Shown here: positions 1-7,543 of the stretch, in pieces
Position numbering within the stretch: position 1 is the stretch's first letter
How the letters are laid out: every line of letters starts with the position of its first letter
Assembly: GCA_035318925.1 (NCBI GenBank)
Contig: DATHDS010000014.1
Span: 62,001-126,000 of the forward strand
Origin: VAXT01 sp035318925
GTDB lineage: Bacteria > Actinomycetota > Thermoleophilia > Gaiellales > Gaiellaceae
DNA: 64,000 nucleotides
Direction: 5' to 3'
Made by a program: the position numbers and the translations under genes
The notes under the pieces: generated by a model
The model's database searches: none
Told to the model about the DNA's origin: nothing
Seen by the model: the letters and a program-made list of their open reading frames with translations, nothing else

Positions 1-1884
1 GTGCAAACGCCCTGGTCGGCGCTGGAGCTGCCTGCCGGCGTTCATCCCTGGTTCCAGGCCGAGATCGCCCGGCTCGAGGAGACCTTGTCTTCCATCACCC
101 ACGTCGACGAGCTCGTCGCCGACGACTGGATTCGGGTCAAGCGCGCCGGCATCTCGGACGTCGAGATTGCGGCGCGCTGCAACTCCAGCGAGGAGATCGT
201 GCGCGCGAAGCGGCGGGGCTGGGGGGTGCGTCCGGCATACCGGCGCGTGGACTCCTGTGCGGCCGAGGTCGAGGCCAGCTCGAACTACTACTACTCGACC
301 TGGGGCGAGGCCGACGAGGCGCCGCCCGCGGGGGACAAACCGCGCGTGCTCATCCTCGGCTCAGGCCCGAACCGGATCGGGCAGGGGATCGAGTTCGACT
401 ACTGCTGCGTTCACGCGGCGAAGGCGTACCGCGCGCTCGGCTACGAAGCCGTGATGGTGAACTGCAACCCGGAGACGGTCTCGACCGACTACGACACGTC
501 GAACCGCCTCTACTTCGAGCCGCTCGGCGCCGAGGAGGTGCTGGAGATCTGCGCCCGCGAGCTCCCGGACGGCGTCGTCATCCAGTTCGGGGGCCAGACC
601 CCGCTCAAGCTTGCGCGCGAGATCGAGGCAGAAGGCTGGCGGATCCTCGGGACGCCGTTCGACGCGGTCGACCTCGCTGAGGATCGCGAGCGCTTCGCCG
701 CTCTCTGCGACGAGCTCGACATCGCCGTTCCCTCCTGGGCCATGGCCGAACGGGCCGAGCACGCGATCTACGTCGCGGAGGCGATCGGGTACCCGGTGCT
801 CGTGCGCCCCTCATACGTGCTCGGCGGCCGCAACATGCAGGTCTGCTACGACGACCAGGCGGTCGCGGAAGCGGCGGCCTCCGGCGAGCGCGTGCTCGTC
901 GACCGCTTCCTCGAGGGTGCGATCGAGATCGACGTCGACGCGCTCTGCGACGGCCGCGAGACCTACGTCGCGGCGGTCATGGAGCACGTCGAGGAGGCGG
1001 GAATCCATTCCGGCGACTCGTCCTGCGTGCTGCCCGCGCCGTCGCTGACCCCGGAGACGGCGGCAGAGGTCGAGGACGTCGTGCGGCGGCTCGCTCCCGC
1101 CCTCGGCGCGGTTGGCCTCGTCAACGTGCAGCTCGCGGTCGTCGACGACGAGGTCTTCGTCATCGAGGCGAACCCGCGGGCATCGCGGACCGTGCCCTTC
1201 GCGAGCAAGGCGACCGGCATCAACCTCGTCGAGGGCGCCTGCCGGCTCGCAGCCGGCATCCCGCTCGCGGAGCTCGACCTCCCGGCCGACCCGACGCCGA
1301 AGCAGGTCTCCGTGAAGGCAGCTGTCCTGCCGTTCGCGCGCTTCCCCGGCGCCGATCCGGTGCTCGGCCCGGAGATGCGGTCGACCGGTGAGGTGATGGC
1401 GAGCGCGGCCGATTTCCCGACGGCCTTCGCGAAGGCCGAGCGGGCTGCCGGCCGGCCGTTGCCCGCGGACGGAACGGCCTTCCTCTCGGTGCGCGACGCA
1501 GACAAGCCGGCGGCGGTCGAGATCGCGGGCTCGCTCTCGAAGCTCGGGTTCCGCCTCGTCGCGACCGCGGGGACCGCCCGTGCGCTCGCGGCCGCGGGGA
1601 TCGCGGTCGAGCACGTGCGCAAGGTGGCGGAGCAGGGCGAGGGCCCGACCCTCGTCGACCTCGTTCGCCGGGGTCACTGCGACCTCGTGGTCAACACCCC
1701 GTTCGGCGACTCGGGCGCGCGCTCGGACGGCTACCTCATTCGCGAGGCCGCGCTCGCGGCGCGCATTCCGTGCATCACGACGATCGCCGGCGCGCGGGCG
1801 GCCGTCCACGCGATCGCCGACGCTCAGGGCGATCTGACCGTGTCGCTCCAGGAGCAGATCAGTGCGCAGAAGAGAAGCGCTTAA
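1..1884 (+). CDS. carB: Carbamoyl phosphate synthase large subunit, C-terminal part (5' truncated by window)
   Basis: This is the C-terminal 627 residues of the ATP-grasp synthetase that makes carbamoyl phosphate from glutamine-derived ammonia, bicarbonate and two ATP, for pyrimidines and arginine. The whole family is about 1,070-1,100 residues, so the first ATP-grasp half lies upstream of base 1; the GTG at base 1 is an internal codon. Visible parts are the oligomerisation linker (to about residue 110), GSGPNRIGQGIEFDY at about 120 opening the second ATP-grasp half, VRPSYVLGGRNMQV at about 267, ANPRASRTVPF at about 390, and a C-terminal MGS-like allosteric domain (about 485-620). It overlaps pyrK by 23 bases, so it sits in the pyrimidine operon. 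Confidence 0.97.
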   Translation: MQTPWSALELPAGVHPWFQAEIARLEETLSSITHVDELVADDWIRVKRAGISDVEIAARCNSSEEIVRAKRRGWGVRPAYRRVDSCAAEVEASSNYYYSTWGEADEAPPAGDKPRVLILGSGPNRIGQGIEFDYCCVHAAKAYRALGYEAVMVNCNPETVSTDYDTSNRLYFEPLGAEEVLEICARELPDGVVIQFGGQTPLKLAREIEAEGWRILGTPFDAVDLAEDRERFAALCDELDIAVPSWAMAERAEHAIYVAEAIGYPVLVRPSYVLGGRNMQVCYDDQAVAEAAASGERVLVDRFLEGAIEIDVDALCDGRETYVAAVMEHVEEAGIHSGDSSCVLPAPSLTPETAAEVEDVVRRLAPALGAVGLVNVQLAVVDDEVFVIEANPRASRTVPFASKATGINLVEGACRLAAGIPLAELDLPADPTPKQVSVKAAVLPFARFPGADPVLGPEMRSTGEVMASAADFPTAFAKAERAAGRPLPADGTAFLSVRDADKPAAVEIAGSLSKLGFRLVATAGTARALAAAGIAVEHVRKVAEQGEGPTLVDLVRRGHCDLVVNTPFGDSGARSDGYLIREAALAARIPCITTIAGARAAVHAIADAQGDLTVSLQEQISAQKRSA

Positions 1885-2536
1885 CGTCGTCGCCAACGAG
1901 GCCGTCGGGCCCTATGCGCTGCTTCGCTTGAAGCGCGGGGGGCTCGACCCGGGCAGGCCAGGACAGTTCTTCATGCTCGAGGCGCCCGGCCGGGTACTGC
2001 CGCGGCCGATGAGCCTCTGCCAGGCACCGCCTGGCGAGCTGACCTTCCTGCTGGAAGCCGTGGGGCCTGGAACGCGGGCGCTGGCGGCGGTGCAGCCGGG
2101 CGACGCGATCCACGTCTTCGGCCCGCTCGGAAACGGCTACCGGCTGGACGTCGAGCAACCGCTCCTCGTCGGGGGCGGCATCGGCGTGGCTCCGTTCCCG
2201 TACCTCTCCGAGCAGCTCGGCTTGCCGCCCGCGATCCTCGGCTTCCGAAGCGTTTGGCACGCGGAGGCCGCGGCGCTCGTCCCGAACGCTGACGTCGTCG
2301 TCGAACCGACCCTCGTCACGGAACGCCTACGAGACTTTGCAACAGACTGTTGCAAAGTCCTGGCGTGCGGCCCCGAGCCGATGTTGGAAGCGGTGCGGGA
2401 GCTCGTGCCAGATGCACAGCTCGCCTGGGAGGCGCCGATGGCGTGTGGCTACGGGGCCTGCTACGGATGCTCGGTCGAGATCGACGGCGTTCTGCAACGA
2501 CTCTGCGTCGCCGGGCCGGTCCTGGAGGCCGCATGA
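1862..2536 (+). CDS. pyrK: Dihydroorotate dehydrogenase electron transfer subunit PyrK
   Basis: This 224-residue FAD and 2Fe-2S subunit passes electrons from the type 1B dihydroorotate dehydrogenase to NAD+. The flavin-binding segment contains PRPMSLCQ near residue 41, a GGGIGVAPF nucleotide-binding loop follows at about 102, and a cysteine cluster near the C terminus (CGYGACYGCSVEI, then a further Cys in RLCVAG) matches the family iron-sulphur ligands. The GTG start is supported by AGGAG seven bases upstream, inside carB. Its stop overlaps the pyrD start as ATGA, so translation of the pair is probably coupled. The length is slightly shorter than many PyrK proteins (about 250). Confidence 0.93.
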   Translation: MRRREALNVVANEAVGPYALLRLKRGGLDPGRPGQFFMLEAPGRVLPRPMSLCQAPPGELTFLLEAVGPGTRALAAVQPGDAIHVFGPLGNGYRLDVEQPLLVGGGIGVAPFPYLSEQLGLPPAILGFRSVWHAEAAALVPNADVVVEPTLVTERLRDFATDCCKVLACGPEPMLEAVRELVPDAQLAWEAPMACGYGACYGCSVEIDGVLQRLCVAGPVLEAA

Positions 2537-3393
2537 TCTTCAACGCCTCCGGCTGTCTGGACGCCCTGGAAGCGCCCGAGGTCGCGCGCGCACTCGACGC
2601 GTTCGTGACGAAGACGGTCACGCCGCAGCCGCGCGAGGGCAACCGGCCGGTGCGGATCGCCGAGACCGAGTCCGGGATGCTGAACTCGATCGGGCTCGAG
2701 AACCCCGGGATCGACGGGCTCCTGGCCGACAAGCTTCCGCGCCTGGCCGAGCTCGGAGTGCCGATCTGGGTCTCCGTCGGCGGCTTTGCCGCGTCCGATT
2801 ACGCGGAGATCTGTGCTGCGCTGGACGGTCGGGCCGAGGTGACCGCGATCGAGCTCAACCTCTCGTGCCCGAATGTCGACGAGGCCCCGGAAAGCGCCGC
2901 GGAGATCGTCGCCACGGCCCGCCCGGAGACGACGAAGCCGCTCTATGCGAAGCTTTCGCCGGCTGCGACCGATCTCCCGGAGACGGCTCGAGCAGTCCAA
3001 TCCGCAGGCGCTGACGGGCTCTCGCTCGTGAACACGATCCGGGGCCTCGTCCTCGACGAGAAGACGCTTCGGCCGCTCCTCGGGCACGAGCTCGGCGGGT
3101 ACTCGGGCCCGGCGTTGAAGCCGATCGCGCTCGCTGCCGTCTACCAGTGCTATCGGGCGACGGGGCTCCCGATCGTGGGCATGGGTGGAATCGCGACCGG
3201 GCGTGACGCGCTCGAGTTCCTCGCCGCCGGTGCGAGCGCGTTTGCGCTCGGAACGATTCTGTTCTCAGACCCCGAGGCGCCGGGCCGGGTCCGCGAAGAG
3301 CTGGCCGAAGAGCTCGCCGCCCGGGGCCTCGCCGGGCCGGAGGACGCCCACGGTCTTGCCCATCGCGAAGAACCGGCCGTGTTGCCCAAATAG
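2533..3393 (+). CDS. pyrD: Dihydroorotate dehydrogenase, catalytic subunit (type 1B)
   Basis: This 286-residue TIM-barrel flavoprotein oxidises dihydroorotate to orotate together with PyrK. Key signs are NASG at the N terminus, ELNLSCPNVDE with the type 1B catalytic Cys, GADGLSLVNT, and the FMN-phosphate segment VGMGGIATGRDALEFLAAGA. The reading frame is open further upstream, but that part lies out of frame across pyrK; I chose the ATG at 2533 because it forms the ATGA overlap and has GGAGG just upstream. The resulting N terminus lacks the short strand usually found before NASG. No pyrF follows, although actinobacterial operons often carry it between pyrD and mihF. Confidence 0.94.
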   Translation: MIFNASGCLDALEAPEVARALDAFVTKTVTPQPREGNRPVRIAETESGMLNSIGLENPGIDGLLADKLPRLAELGVPIWVSVGGFAASDYAEICAALDGRAEVTAIELNLSCPNVDEAPESAAEIVATARPETTKPLYAKLSPAATDLPETARAVQSAGADGLSLVNTIRGLVLDEKTLRPLLGHELGGYSGPALKPIALAAVYQCYRATGLPIVGMGGIATGRDALEFLAAGASAFALGTILFSDPEAPGRVREELAEELAARGLAGPEDAHGLAHREEPAVLPK

Positions 3394-3427
3394 AAAATAG
3401 ACGGGTTTAGCGGCCAAAACACCCTGT

Positions 3428-3456
3428 TTGCACGGCCGACTCAGGCGGACTAGTAT
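3428..3456 (+). promoter_or_regulatory. Promoter of mihF (TTGCAC - 17 bp - TAGTAT)
   Basis: TTGCAC at 3428-3433 and TAGTAT at 3451-3456 are separated by exactly 17 bp, the best -35/-10 pair seen in the window. The -10 ends 8 bases before the mihF GTG at 3465 and no ribosome binding site lies between, so the transcript probably begins at or next to the start codon (leaderless). This also separates mihF from the pyr operon. Confidence 0.7.
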
Positions 3457-3464
3457 CTCGCGCC

Positions 3465-3794
3465 GTGGCGGCAACCAAGACTCAGGCGAAAGCTCCCGCC
3501 AGGTCGCGCGACCAGCGCATGGAGGCTCTCAAGCGCGCGAACGACATCAGGGTGAAGCGAGCGCAGCTCAAGAAAGACCTGAAAGTGGGCCGCGCGCGGA
3601 TCGACAAGATCCTCAACAACCCACCCGAATACGTCGCGACCGCGAAGGTCTTCGACATGCTGATGGCCGTGCCCAAGTTCGGTCGGGTGAAGGCGGCGCG
3701 TTTCCTGAACCAAGCCCGCATCAGCCAGTCGAAAACGGTGGGAGGTCTCTCCGACCGTCAGCGGACTGAGCTCATTGGGCTCTTCAACCGCTAA
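3465..3794 (+). CDS. mihF: Actinobacterial integration host factor mIHF
   Basis: This 109-residue basic, helical nucleoid protein is of the actinobacterial IHF type (unrelated to HU/IHF of enterics). It binds DNA and organises the chromosome, and was first known as the host factor for mycobacteriophage L5 integration. The central VGRARIDKILNNPPEYVATAKVF and GRVKAARFLN segments, the second being an H2TH-like DNA-binding region, match the family; the Lys/Arg-rich N terminus (about 30 residues) is typical. The GTG start is chosen because a strong -10 lies 8 bases upstream. Its place before gmk and rpoZ is the conserved actinobacterial arrangement. A perfect palindrome lies downstream at 3866-3891. 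Confidence 0.93.
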   Translation: MAATKTQAKAPARSRDQRMEALKRANDIRVKRAQLKKDLKVGRARIDKILNNPPEYVATAKVFDMLMAVPKFGRVKAARFLNQARISQSKTVGGLSDRQRTELIGLFNR

Positions 3795-3865
3795 AGAGCG
3801 GCACTCCCGGCCATGCCTTGCGGCCTCTGCGGCCCTCATGGCTGCGCCAGGCGTCGTCCTCAGTC

Positions 3866-3891
3866 GCGGCCATATGAAGCCATATGGCCGC
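3866..3891 (+). repeat. Perfect 11-bp palindrome with 4-base centre (terminator or operator)
   Basis: GCGGCCATATG and CATATGGCCGC flank AAGC, giving a perfect 26-bp inverted repeat. There is no U tract, so it could be a GC-type terminator for mihF. It could equally be an operator, because the -35 position expected for the candidate gmk -10 (TACCCT, 3903-3908) falls inside the repeat. Confidence 0.6.
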
Positions 3892-3902
3892 TCCCTGCGT
3901 CC

Positions 3903-3908
3903 TACCCT
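3903..3908 (+). promoter_or_regulatory. Candidate -10 element for gmk-rpoZ
   Basis: TACCCT lies 33 bases before the gmk ATG, giving a leader of about 25 bases with a weak GCAGAGG ribosome binding site. No convincing -35 is seen; that position is inside the palindrome at 3866-3891. Confidence 0.35.
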
Positions 3909-3941
3909 GACGCGCCCTGAGAACCGCAGAGGCTCACAAAC

Positions 3942-4541
3942 ATGACCGGGAGTGCCGCGGCAAACCCGGTCTTTGTTGTAACCGGCACCTCGGGTGCGGG
4001 CAAAGGCACGCTGGAAAAGGAACTGCTCAGCCGGATGCCCGAGCTCGAGCTCGCCGTCTCGGCGACGACGCGCGAGCGACGGGAGGGTGAGGAGGACGGT
4101 CGCGAGTACTGGTTCATCTCCGACCTCGAGTTCGACGAGAAACTCGCCGCCGGCGAGTTCCTCGAGTACGTCGAGTTCCCCTGGGGCCAGCGCTCCGGGA
4201 CGCTGCGCTCGGAGATTGCGCGGATCACCGGAAAGGGGAGGATCCCGCTCCTCGATCTCGAGCCTCAGGGGGCGCTCGACGTGAAGAACACGGTGCCCGG
4301 CGCGGTCACGATCTTCGTCGAGGCGCCGAGCTTCGAGGAGAACGAACGTCGGCTGCGCGCCCGGGCGACCGAGAGCGAAGGGGAGATCGAGGATCGCCTC
4401 GAGCTCGCCCGAGAGCAGCTGAGCCAGGCGAACGAGTTCGATTTCCTGGTCGTCAACGACGACGTCGACCGCGCTCTCGGCGAGCTGACGGAGATCGTTC
4501 GCGGCAAACGCTCGAGCGCAGGTACCATGTCGAAACCGTGA
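3942..4541 (+). CDS. gmk: Guanylate kinase
   Basis: This 199-residue P-loop kinase phosphorylates GMP to GDP with ATP in purine nucleotide supply. The Walker A motif GTSGAGKGT is at residues 15-23; SATTRERREGEEDGREYWF carries the GMP-binding residues; and RSGTLRSEI plus the LID arginines (ERRLRARATE, IEDRL) complete the family pattern. The length is normal. The last codons overlap the rpoZ start as GTGA, so the two are cotranslated, as in many actinobacteria. Confidence 0.96.
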   Translation: MTGSAAANPVFVVTGTSGAGKGTLEKELLSRMPELELAVSATTRERREGEEDGREYWFISDLEFDEKLAAGEFLEYVEFPWGQRSGTLRSEIARITGKGRIPLLDLEPQGALDVKNTVPGAVTIFVEAPSFEENERRLRARATESEGEIEDRLELAREQLSQANEFDFLVVNDDVDRALGELTEIVRGKRSSAGTMSKP

Positions 4542-4768
4542 TCTATCCACGCATCGATCAGCTGCTCGAAAACGTCAAGGAGCGCTATGCCCTGGTGATC
4601 GTCGCCGCCAAGCGCGCGCGGCAGATCAACAACTACCACCACCAGCTCGGCGAGGGTACGTTCGACGATAACCCCCCACCGCTCGTGGAATCGCGCTCCA
4701 AGAACTATCTGACGATGGCCCTCGAGGAAATCGCCGAGGGCAAGATCAAGTACACGTACAAGGGCTAG
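4538..4768 (+). CDS. rpoZ: DNA-directed RNA polymerase omega subunit
   Basis: This 76-residue subunit helps fold and stabilise the beta' subunit of RNA polymerase. The family signature appears as the N-terminal YPRIDQLLENVKERYALVIV followed by AAKRARQIN and the C-terminal SRSKNYLTMALEEIAEGKI. The GTG start overlaps the gmk stop by 4 bases. Downstream lie two strong hairpins that probably end the mihF/gmk/rpoZ transcript. Confidence 0.95.
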   Translation: MIYPRIDQLLENVKERYALVIVAAKRARQINNYHHQLGEGTFDDNPPPLVESRSKNYLTMALEEIAEGKIKYTYKG

Positions 4769-4788
4769 GCCGCTTCGCTTCGCTCGCT

Positions 4789-4817
4789 TCACGGGTGAAC
4801 CCCTGGTTCCCCCGTGA
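4789..4817 (+). terminator. Hairpin downstream of rpoZ
   Basis: TCACGGG (4789-4795) pairs with CCCGTGA (4811-4817), and inside it GAACC (4797-4801) pairs with GGTTC (4805-4809) around a 3-base loop, with one mismatch between the stems. It lies 20 bases after the rpoZ stop and lacks a U tract. I read it as a GC-type terminator. Confidence 0.55.
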
Positions 4818-4963
4818 GCCCCCTCCTTGCAACCGCAGGCTTGGTGCCGGCGTTGCAGGGGCCGGCGACTGGTTCTGTGGTTTTGAACGTTTTTTGACGG
4901 TTGTGAGCCTCCCGCCGGGCCAAGCCCGGCTCCGGCGGCGACCGGTTCAGGTCTCCGAAGGCG
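4818..4963. other. Intergenic region between convergent rpoZ and a secreted-protein gene
   Basis: No gene is seen here. It holds a weak TGCAAC/GTTGCA inverted repeat near 4829-4857, a T-rich stretch near 4880-4896, and a CCGGGC-CAA-GCCCGG hairpin at 4915-4929. The last may terminate the reverse-strand gene that ends at 4964. A short forward ORF here has no recognisable features. Confidence 0.5.
4915..4929 (-). terminator. Short GC hairpin, possible terminator of the reverse-strand gene
   Basis: CCGGGC and GCCCGG flank a CAA loop, 35 bases past the stop of the reverse gene at 4964-5347. There is no U tract. Confidence 0.35.
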
Positions 4964-5347
4964 TTAGTCGTCCCGAGTAACTGTCGCCTTCGCCAAGTGA
5001 CCTCGAGCCGTGTCCAATTCGAGGCCGACGCATCTTGGAAGGAAGCCGTTGTACTCCGCCGACACGTTGTAGAACCAGACGCCGGTTTCAGTCACTTCGT
5101 CCGCTGCGCCGAGGAAGGTGCGGACGCTGCTCATCGGCATGCCCACCTTGAGATGAGTGGCGACGAGGTCGTCCACGATTCGGCCTCGCGCTGACGTGGT
5201 GCAAAACTCGGTCGGCTGCAGCCAGACGTTGCGATCGAAGCGCCTTGCCTTCGCAGCCTCGTCAAACCCTGCGCTACCCACCACGATGGCTGCTGCGATG
5301 CCGGCCACCAGCCCGGTTCCGATTAGGACTCTCGCCGTATGGCGCAT
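4964..5347 (-). CDS. Small secreted or membrane-anchored protein, SmpA/BamE-like fold suspected
   Basis: This 127-residue protein has an N-terminal hydrophobic segment (about residues 7-27, rich in Ala, Val, Ile and Gly after a short RHTAR start), so it is exported or anchored. The rest contains LKVGMPMSSVRTFLGAAD followed by an aromatic-rich strand (GVWFYNVS) and two cysteines (Cys48 and Cys106 approximately). The 'GM-x-x-x-V-x-x-x-LG' helix followed by beta strands resembles the small SmpA/OmlA/BamE-type domain, but this is a guess from pattern. The ATG start has TAGACT seven bases upstream on the reverse strand. The function is unknown. Confidence 0.7.
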   Translation of the reverse strand: MRHTARVLIGTGLVAGIAAAIVVGSAGFDEAAKARRFDRNVWLQPTEFCTTSARGRIVDDLVATHLKVGMPMSSVRTFLGAADEVTETGVWFYNVSAEYNGFLPRCVGLELDTARGHLAKATVTRDD

Positions 5348-5354
5348 CAGTTCA

Positions 5355-5360
5355 AGTCTA
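5355..5360 (-). promoter_or_regulatory. -10 element for the reverse-strand secreted protein
   Basis: On the reverse strand TAGACT is followed by 7 bases and then the ATG at 5347. This is one of the repeated leaderless-type spacings in the window. No -35 match is seen. Confidence 0.45.
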
Positions 5361-5420
5361 GGTTGAGGCCCTGCCGCCGGACGGAAGGCGACGAATGAAA
5401 GTGTCGCTTGCCTAAGTGGG

Positions 5421-5426
5421 CAGAAT
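5421..5426 (+). promoter_or_regulatory. Candidate -10 element for coaBC
   Basis: CAGAAT is followed by 6 bases and then the ATG at 5433, with no ribosome binding site. The first base deviates from TANNNT, so support is modest. Confidence 0.3.
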
Positions 5427-5432
5427 GTAGAT

Positions 5433-6584
5433 ATGGCGCGGGTTCTTCTTGGGGTTACGGGCGGTATCGCGGCTTACAAAGCGTGTGAGCTGACGCGCCT
5501 GCTCGTTCAGGCCGGGCACGAGGTGATCCCGCTCGTCACCCGCGGTGCCGACCGGTTCGTGCGCCGCGAAACATTCGCCGCGCTTGCGCGGAGGCCGGCC
5601 GGAGAAGACCTCTATCCGCATCTGACGCGCGCCGACCTGCTCGTGATCGCTCCGCTGACGGCGAACACGATGGCGAAGCTCGCCTACGGGCTTGCCGACG
5701 ACGTGTTGACGGAAGCCGCGCTCGCGCACCGCGGGCCCGTGCTCGTCGCGCCTGCGATGAACCCCCGGATGTGGGCCCACCCGGCGACACAGGCGAACGC
5801 GGCGACGCTGCGCGAGCGCGGCGTCGAGCTGATCGGTCCGGACGAAGGAGAAACGGCCGAGGGCGAGCTCGGAGTGGGGCGGATGTCCGAGCCGGAAGAG
5901 ATCTTCGAGCGCGTCCAGGAGCTGCTGGGTGCTCGGAACGGCACGCTCGCCGGCAAGCGAGTGCTGGTCAGCGCCGGCGGCACGCGCGAGCCGCTTGACG
6001 CGGTGCGCTTCGTCGGCAACCGCTCCTCGGGCCGCATGGGCGTCGCCCTGGCGGACGAGGCGCGCCGGCGCGGCGCCGACGTGACGCTGATCGCATCGAA
6101 CCTCGCGATCGCGGCGCCGGAGGGCATCGAGGTCGTCGAGGCTCCGACGGCAGCGGACGTCGAGCGCGCGATCACCGCCAGGGCCAACGCCGACATCGTG
6201 CTCATGGCTGCCGCCGTCTCCGACTACCGACCCGTCGAATCCGAAGCCGCCAAGCGGCCGAAGAACGAGGAGTCGTGGGAGATCGAGCTCGAACCGACGG
6301 TCGACGTGCTGCGCAAGCTCGGTGAGGGGCGGACGAACGGCCAAGTGCTCGTCGGCTTCGCCGCCGAGGCGGGTGACGACGGGATGGAGCGGGCACGGGC
6401 CAAGCTGACCGCGAAGCGAGTGGACCTAATCGTCTACAACGACGTATCTGGGACAGATGTCGGCTTCGATGCGAGCGACAACGAGGTCGTCCTTCTCTCT
6501 AGCCACGGCGAACGCCGCGTGGACAGAGCGCCGAAAGAAGAGATCGCCGCCGCCATCCTCGACGAAGTCGAGCGGCTCGTCTAA
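5433..6584 (+). CDS. coaBC: Bifunctional phosphopantothenoylcysteine decarboxylase / phosphopantothenate-cysteine ligase
   Basis: This 383-residue fusion enzyme carries two steps of coenzyme A synthesis. The N-terminal flavoprotein domain (about 1-170) has GVTGGIAAYKACEL, the PHL histidine region and the substrate-clamp motif APAMNPRMW. The C-terminal CTP-dependent ligase domain (about 180-383) has VSAGGTREPLDAVRFVGNRS, MAAAVSDYRP and the KLKK-like lysine-rich strand region, ending with VYNDVSG. The length is normal. Its neighbour rpoZ is usual for actinobacteria, but here metK and priA do not follow; instead a MoxR/DUF58 module starts one base inside its stop codon. Confidence 0.96.
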   Translation: MARVLLGVTGGIAAYKACELTRLLVQAGHEVIPLVTRGADRFVRRETFAALARRPAGEDLYPHLTRADLLVIAPLTANTMAKLAYGLADDVLTEAALAHRGPVLVAPAMNPRMWAHPATQANAATLRERGVELIGPDEGETAEGELGVGRMSEPEEIFERVQELLGARNGTLAGKRVLVSAGGTREPLDAVRFVGNRSSGRMGVALADEARRRGADVTLIASNLAIAAPEGIEVVEAPTAADVERAITARANADIVLMAAAVSDYRPVESEAAKRPKNEESWEIELEPTVDVLRKLGEGRTNGQVLVGFAAEAGDDGMERARAKLTAKRVDLIVYNDVSGTDVGFDASDNEVVLLSSHGERRVDRAPKEEIAAAILDEVERLV

Positions 6585-7543
6585 TGCAGGAAGAGCGCGA
6601 AGTCTCGACCACCCAGTCGGCCGACCTGATCCGCCGGCTGGCCGAGAACCTGGCCAAGGTCATCCACGCGCCGCCCGAGACGCTTCGTCTGGCCGTCCTC
6701 TGCCTCGTCAGCGAGGGGCACATGATCATCGAGGACTTCCCCGGAGTGGGGAAGACGATGCTGGCGAAGGCCGTCGCGCGCTCCCTCGACTGCTCGTTCT
6801 CGCGCCTGCAGTTCACGCCTGACCTGCTGCCGTCGGATGTGACCGGCGTCAACGTCTTCAACCAGCGTTCGAACGAGTTCGAGTTCCGTCCGGGCCCGAT
6901 CTTCGCGAACCTCCTCCTCGTCGACGAGATCAACCGCGCTCCTCCGAAGACCCAGGCCGCGCTCCTCGAGTGCATGCAGGAGAACCAGGTCACGATCGAC
7001 GGCGTCAGCTACGCGCTCGGGCGCCCGTTCATGGTCATGGCGACCCAGAACCCGATCGAGTACGAGGGCACCTACCCGCTGCCCGAGGCGCAGCTCGACC
7101 GGTTCACGATGCGGCTCGACATCGGGTATCCGTCGCACGCGGAGGAAGCGAAGATGCTCGCCGAGCAGACGAGCGATCCGCCGCTCGACCAGCTGGAGCC
7201 CGTGACGAGCGCCACCGGAATCACCGAGGTGATCGACGAGGCGACCCGCATCTTCGTGGAGGACAGCCTGCATCGCTACGTCGTTGCGCTCTTGCGCCAG
7301 ACCCGAGAGGACTCGCGGCTCTATCTCGGGGCGAGCCCCCGCGCGGGGATCGCCCTGCTCCGCGTCGCCAAGGCGCGCGCGCTCGCGGACGGGCGCGAGT
7401 ACGTCCTGCCGGAAGACGTGCAGGCCCTGGCTTCCCCCGTGCTCGCGCACCGATTGATCCTCGGGCCCGAGGCGCGGGCGAGCGGGACACCTCCCCAGCA
7501 ACTGGTCCGCGAAGCGGTCGAACGCACGGCCGTTCCAACCTAG
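6584..7543 (+). CDS. MoxR-family AAA+ ATPase
   Basis: This 319-residue AAA+ protein belongs to the MoxR group, chaperone-like ATPases that usually act with a partner DUF58 protein in maturing complexes. Walker A is GVGKTM (near residue 51), Walker B is LLLVDEINR (near 108), sensor 1 is MATQNPIEYEGTYPLPEAQ, and the sensor 2 region is SPRAGIALLR. The ATG shares one base with the coaBC stop, and the next gene starts directly after its stop, so the four genes 6584-11365 look like one transcription unit of MoxR, DUF58, transglutaminase and TPR proteins. The substrate is unknown. Confidence 0.93.
   Translation: MQEEREVSTTQSADLIRRLAENLAKVIHAPPETLRLAVLCLVSEGHMIIEDFPGVGKTMLAKAVARSLDCSFSRLQFTPDLLPSDVTGVNVFNQRSNEFEFRPGPIFANLLLVDEINRAPPKTQAALLECMQENQVTIDGVSYALGRPFMVMATQNPIEYEGTYPLPEAQLDRFTMRLDIGYPSHAEEAKMLAEQTSDPPLDQLEPVTSATGITEVIDEATRIFVEDSLHRYVVALLRQTREDSRLYLGASPRAGIALLRVAKARALADGREYVLPEDVQALASPVLAHRLILGPEARASGTPPQQLVREAVERTAVPT

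Noticed and set aside
811..1896. Long reverse-strand open frames across carB
   Set aside because: They are shadows of carB in a GC-rich genome: no ribosome binding site, no family pattern, composition dominated by Arg and Ala.
4795..4980. Forward 61-residue ORF after rpoZ
   Set aside because: It overlaps the terminator hairpins, has no recognisable features and no promoter or ribosome binding site.
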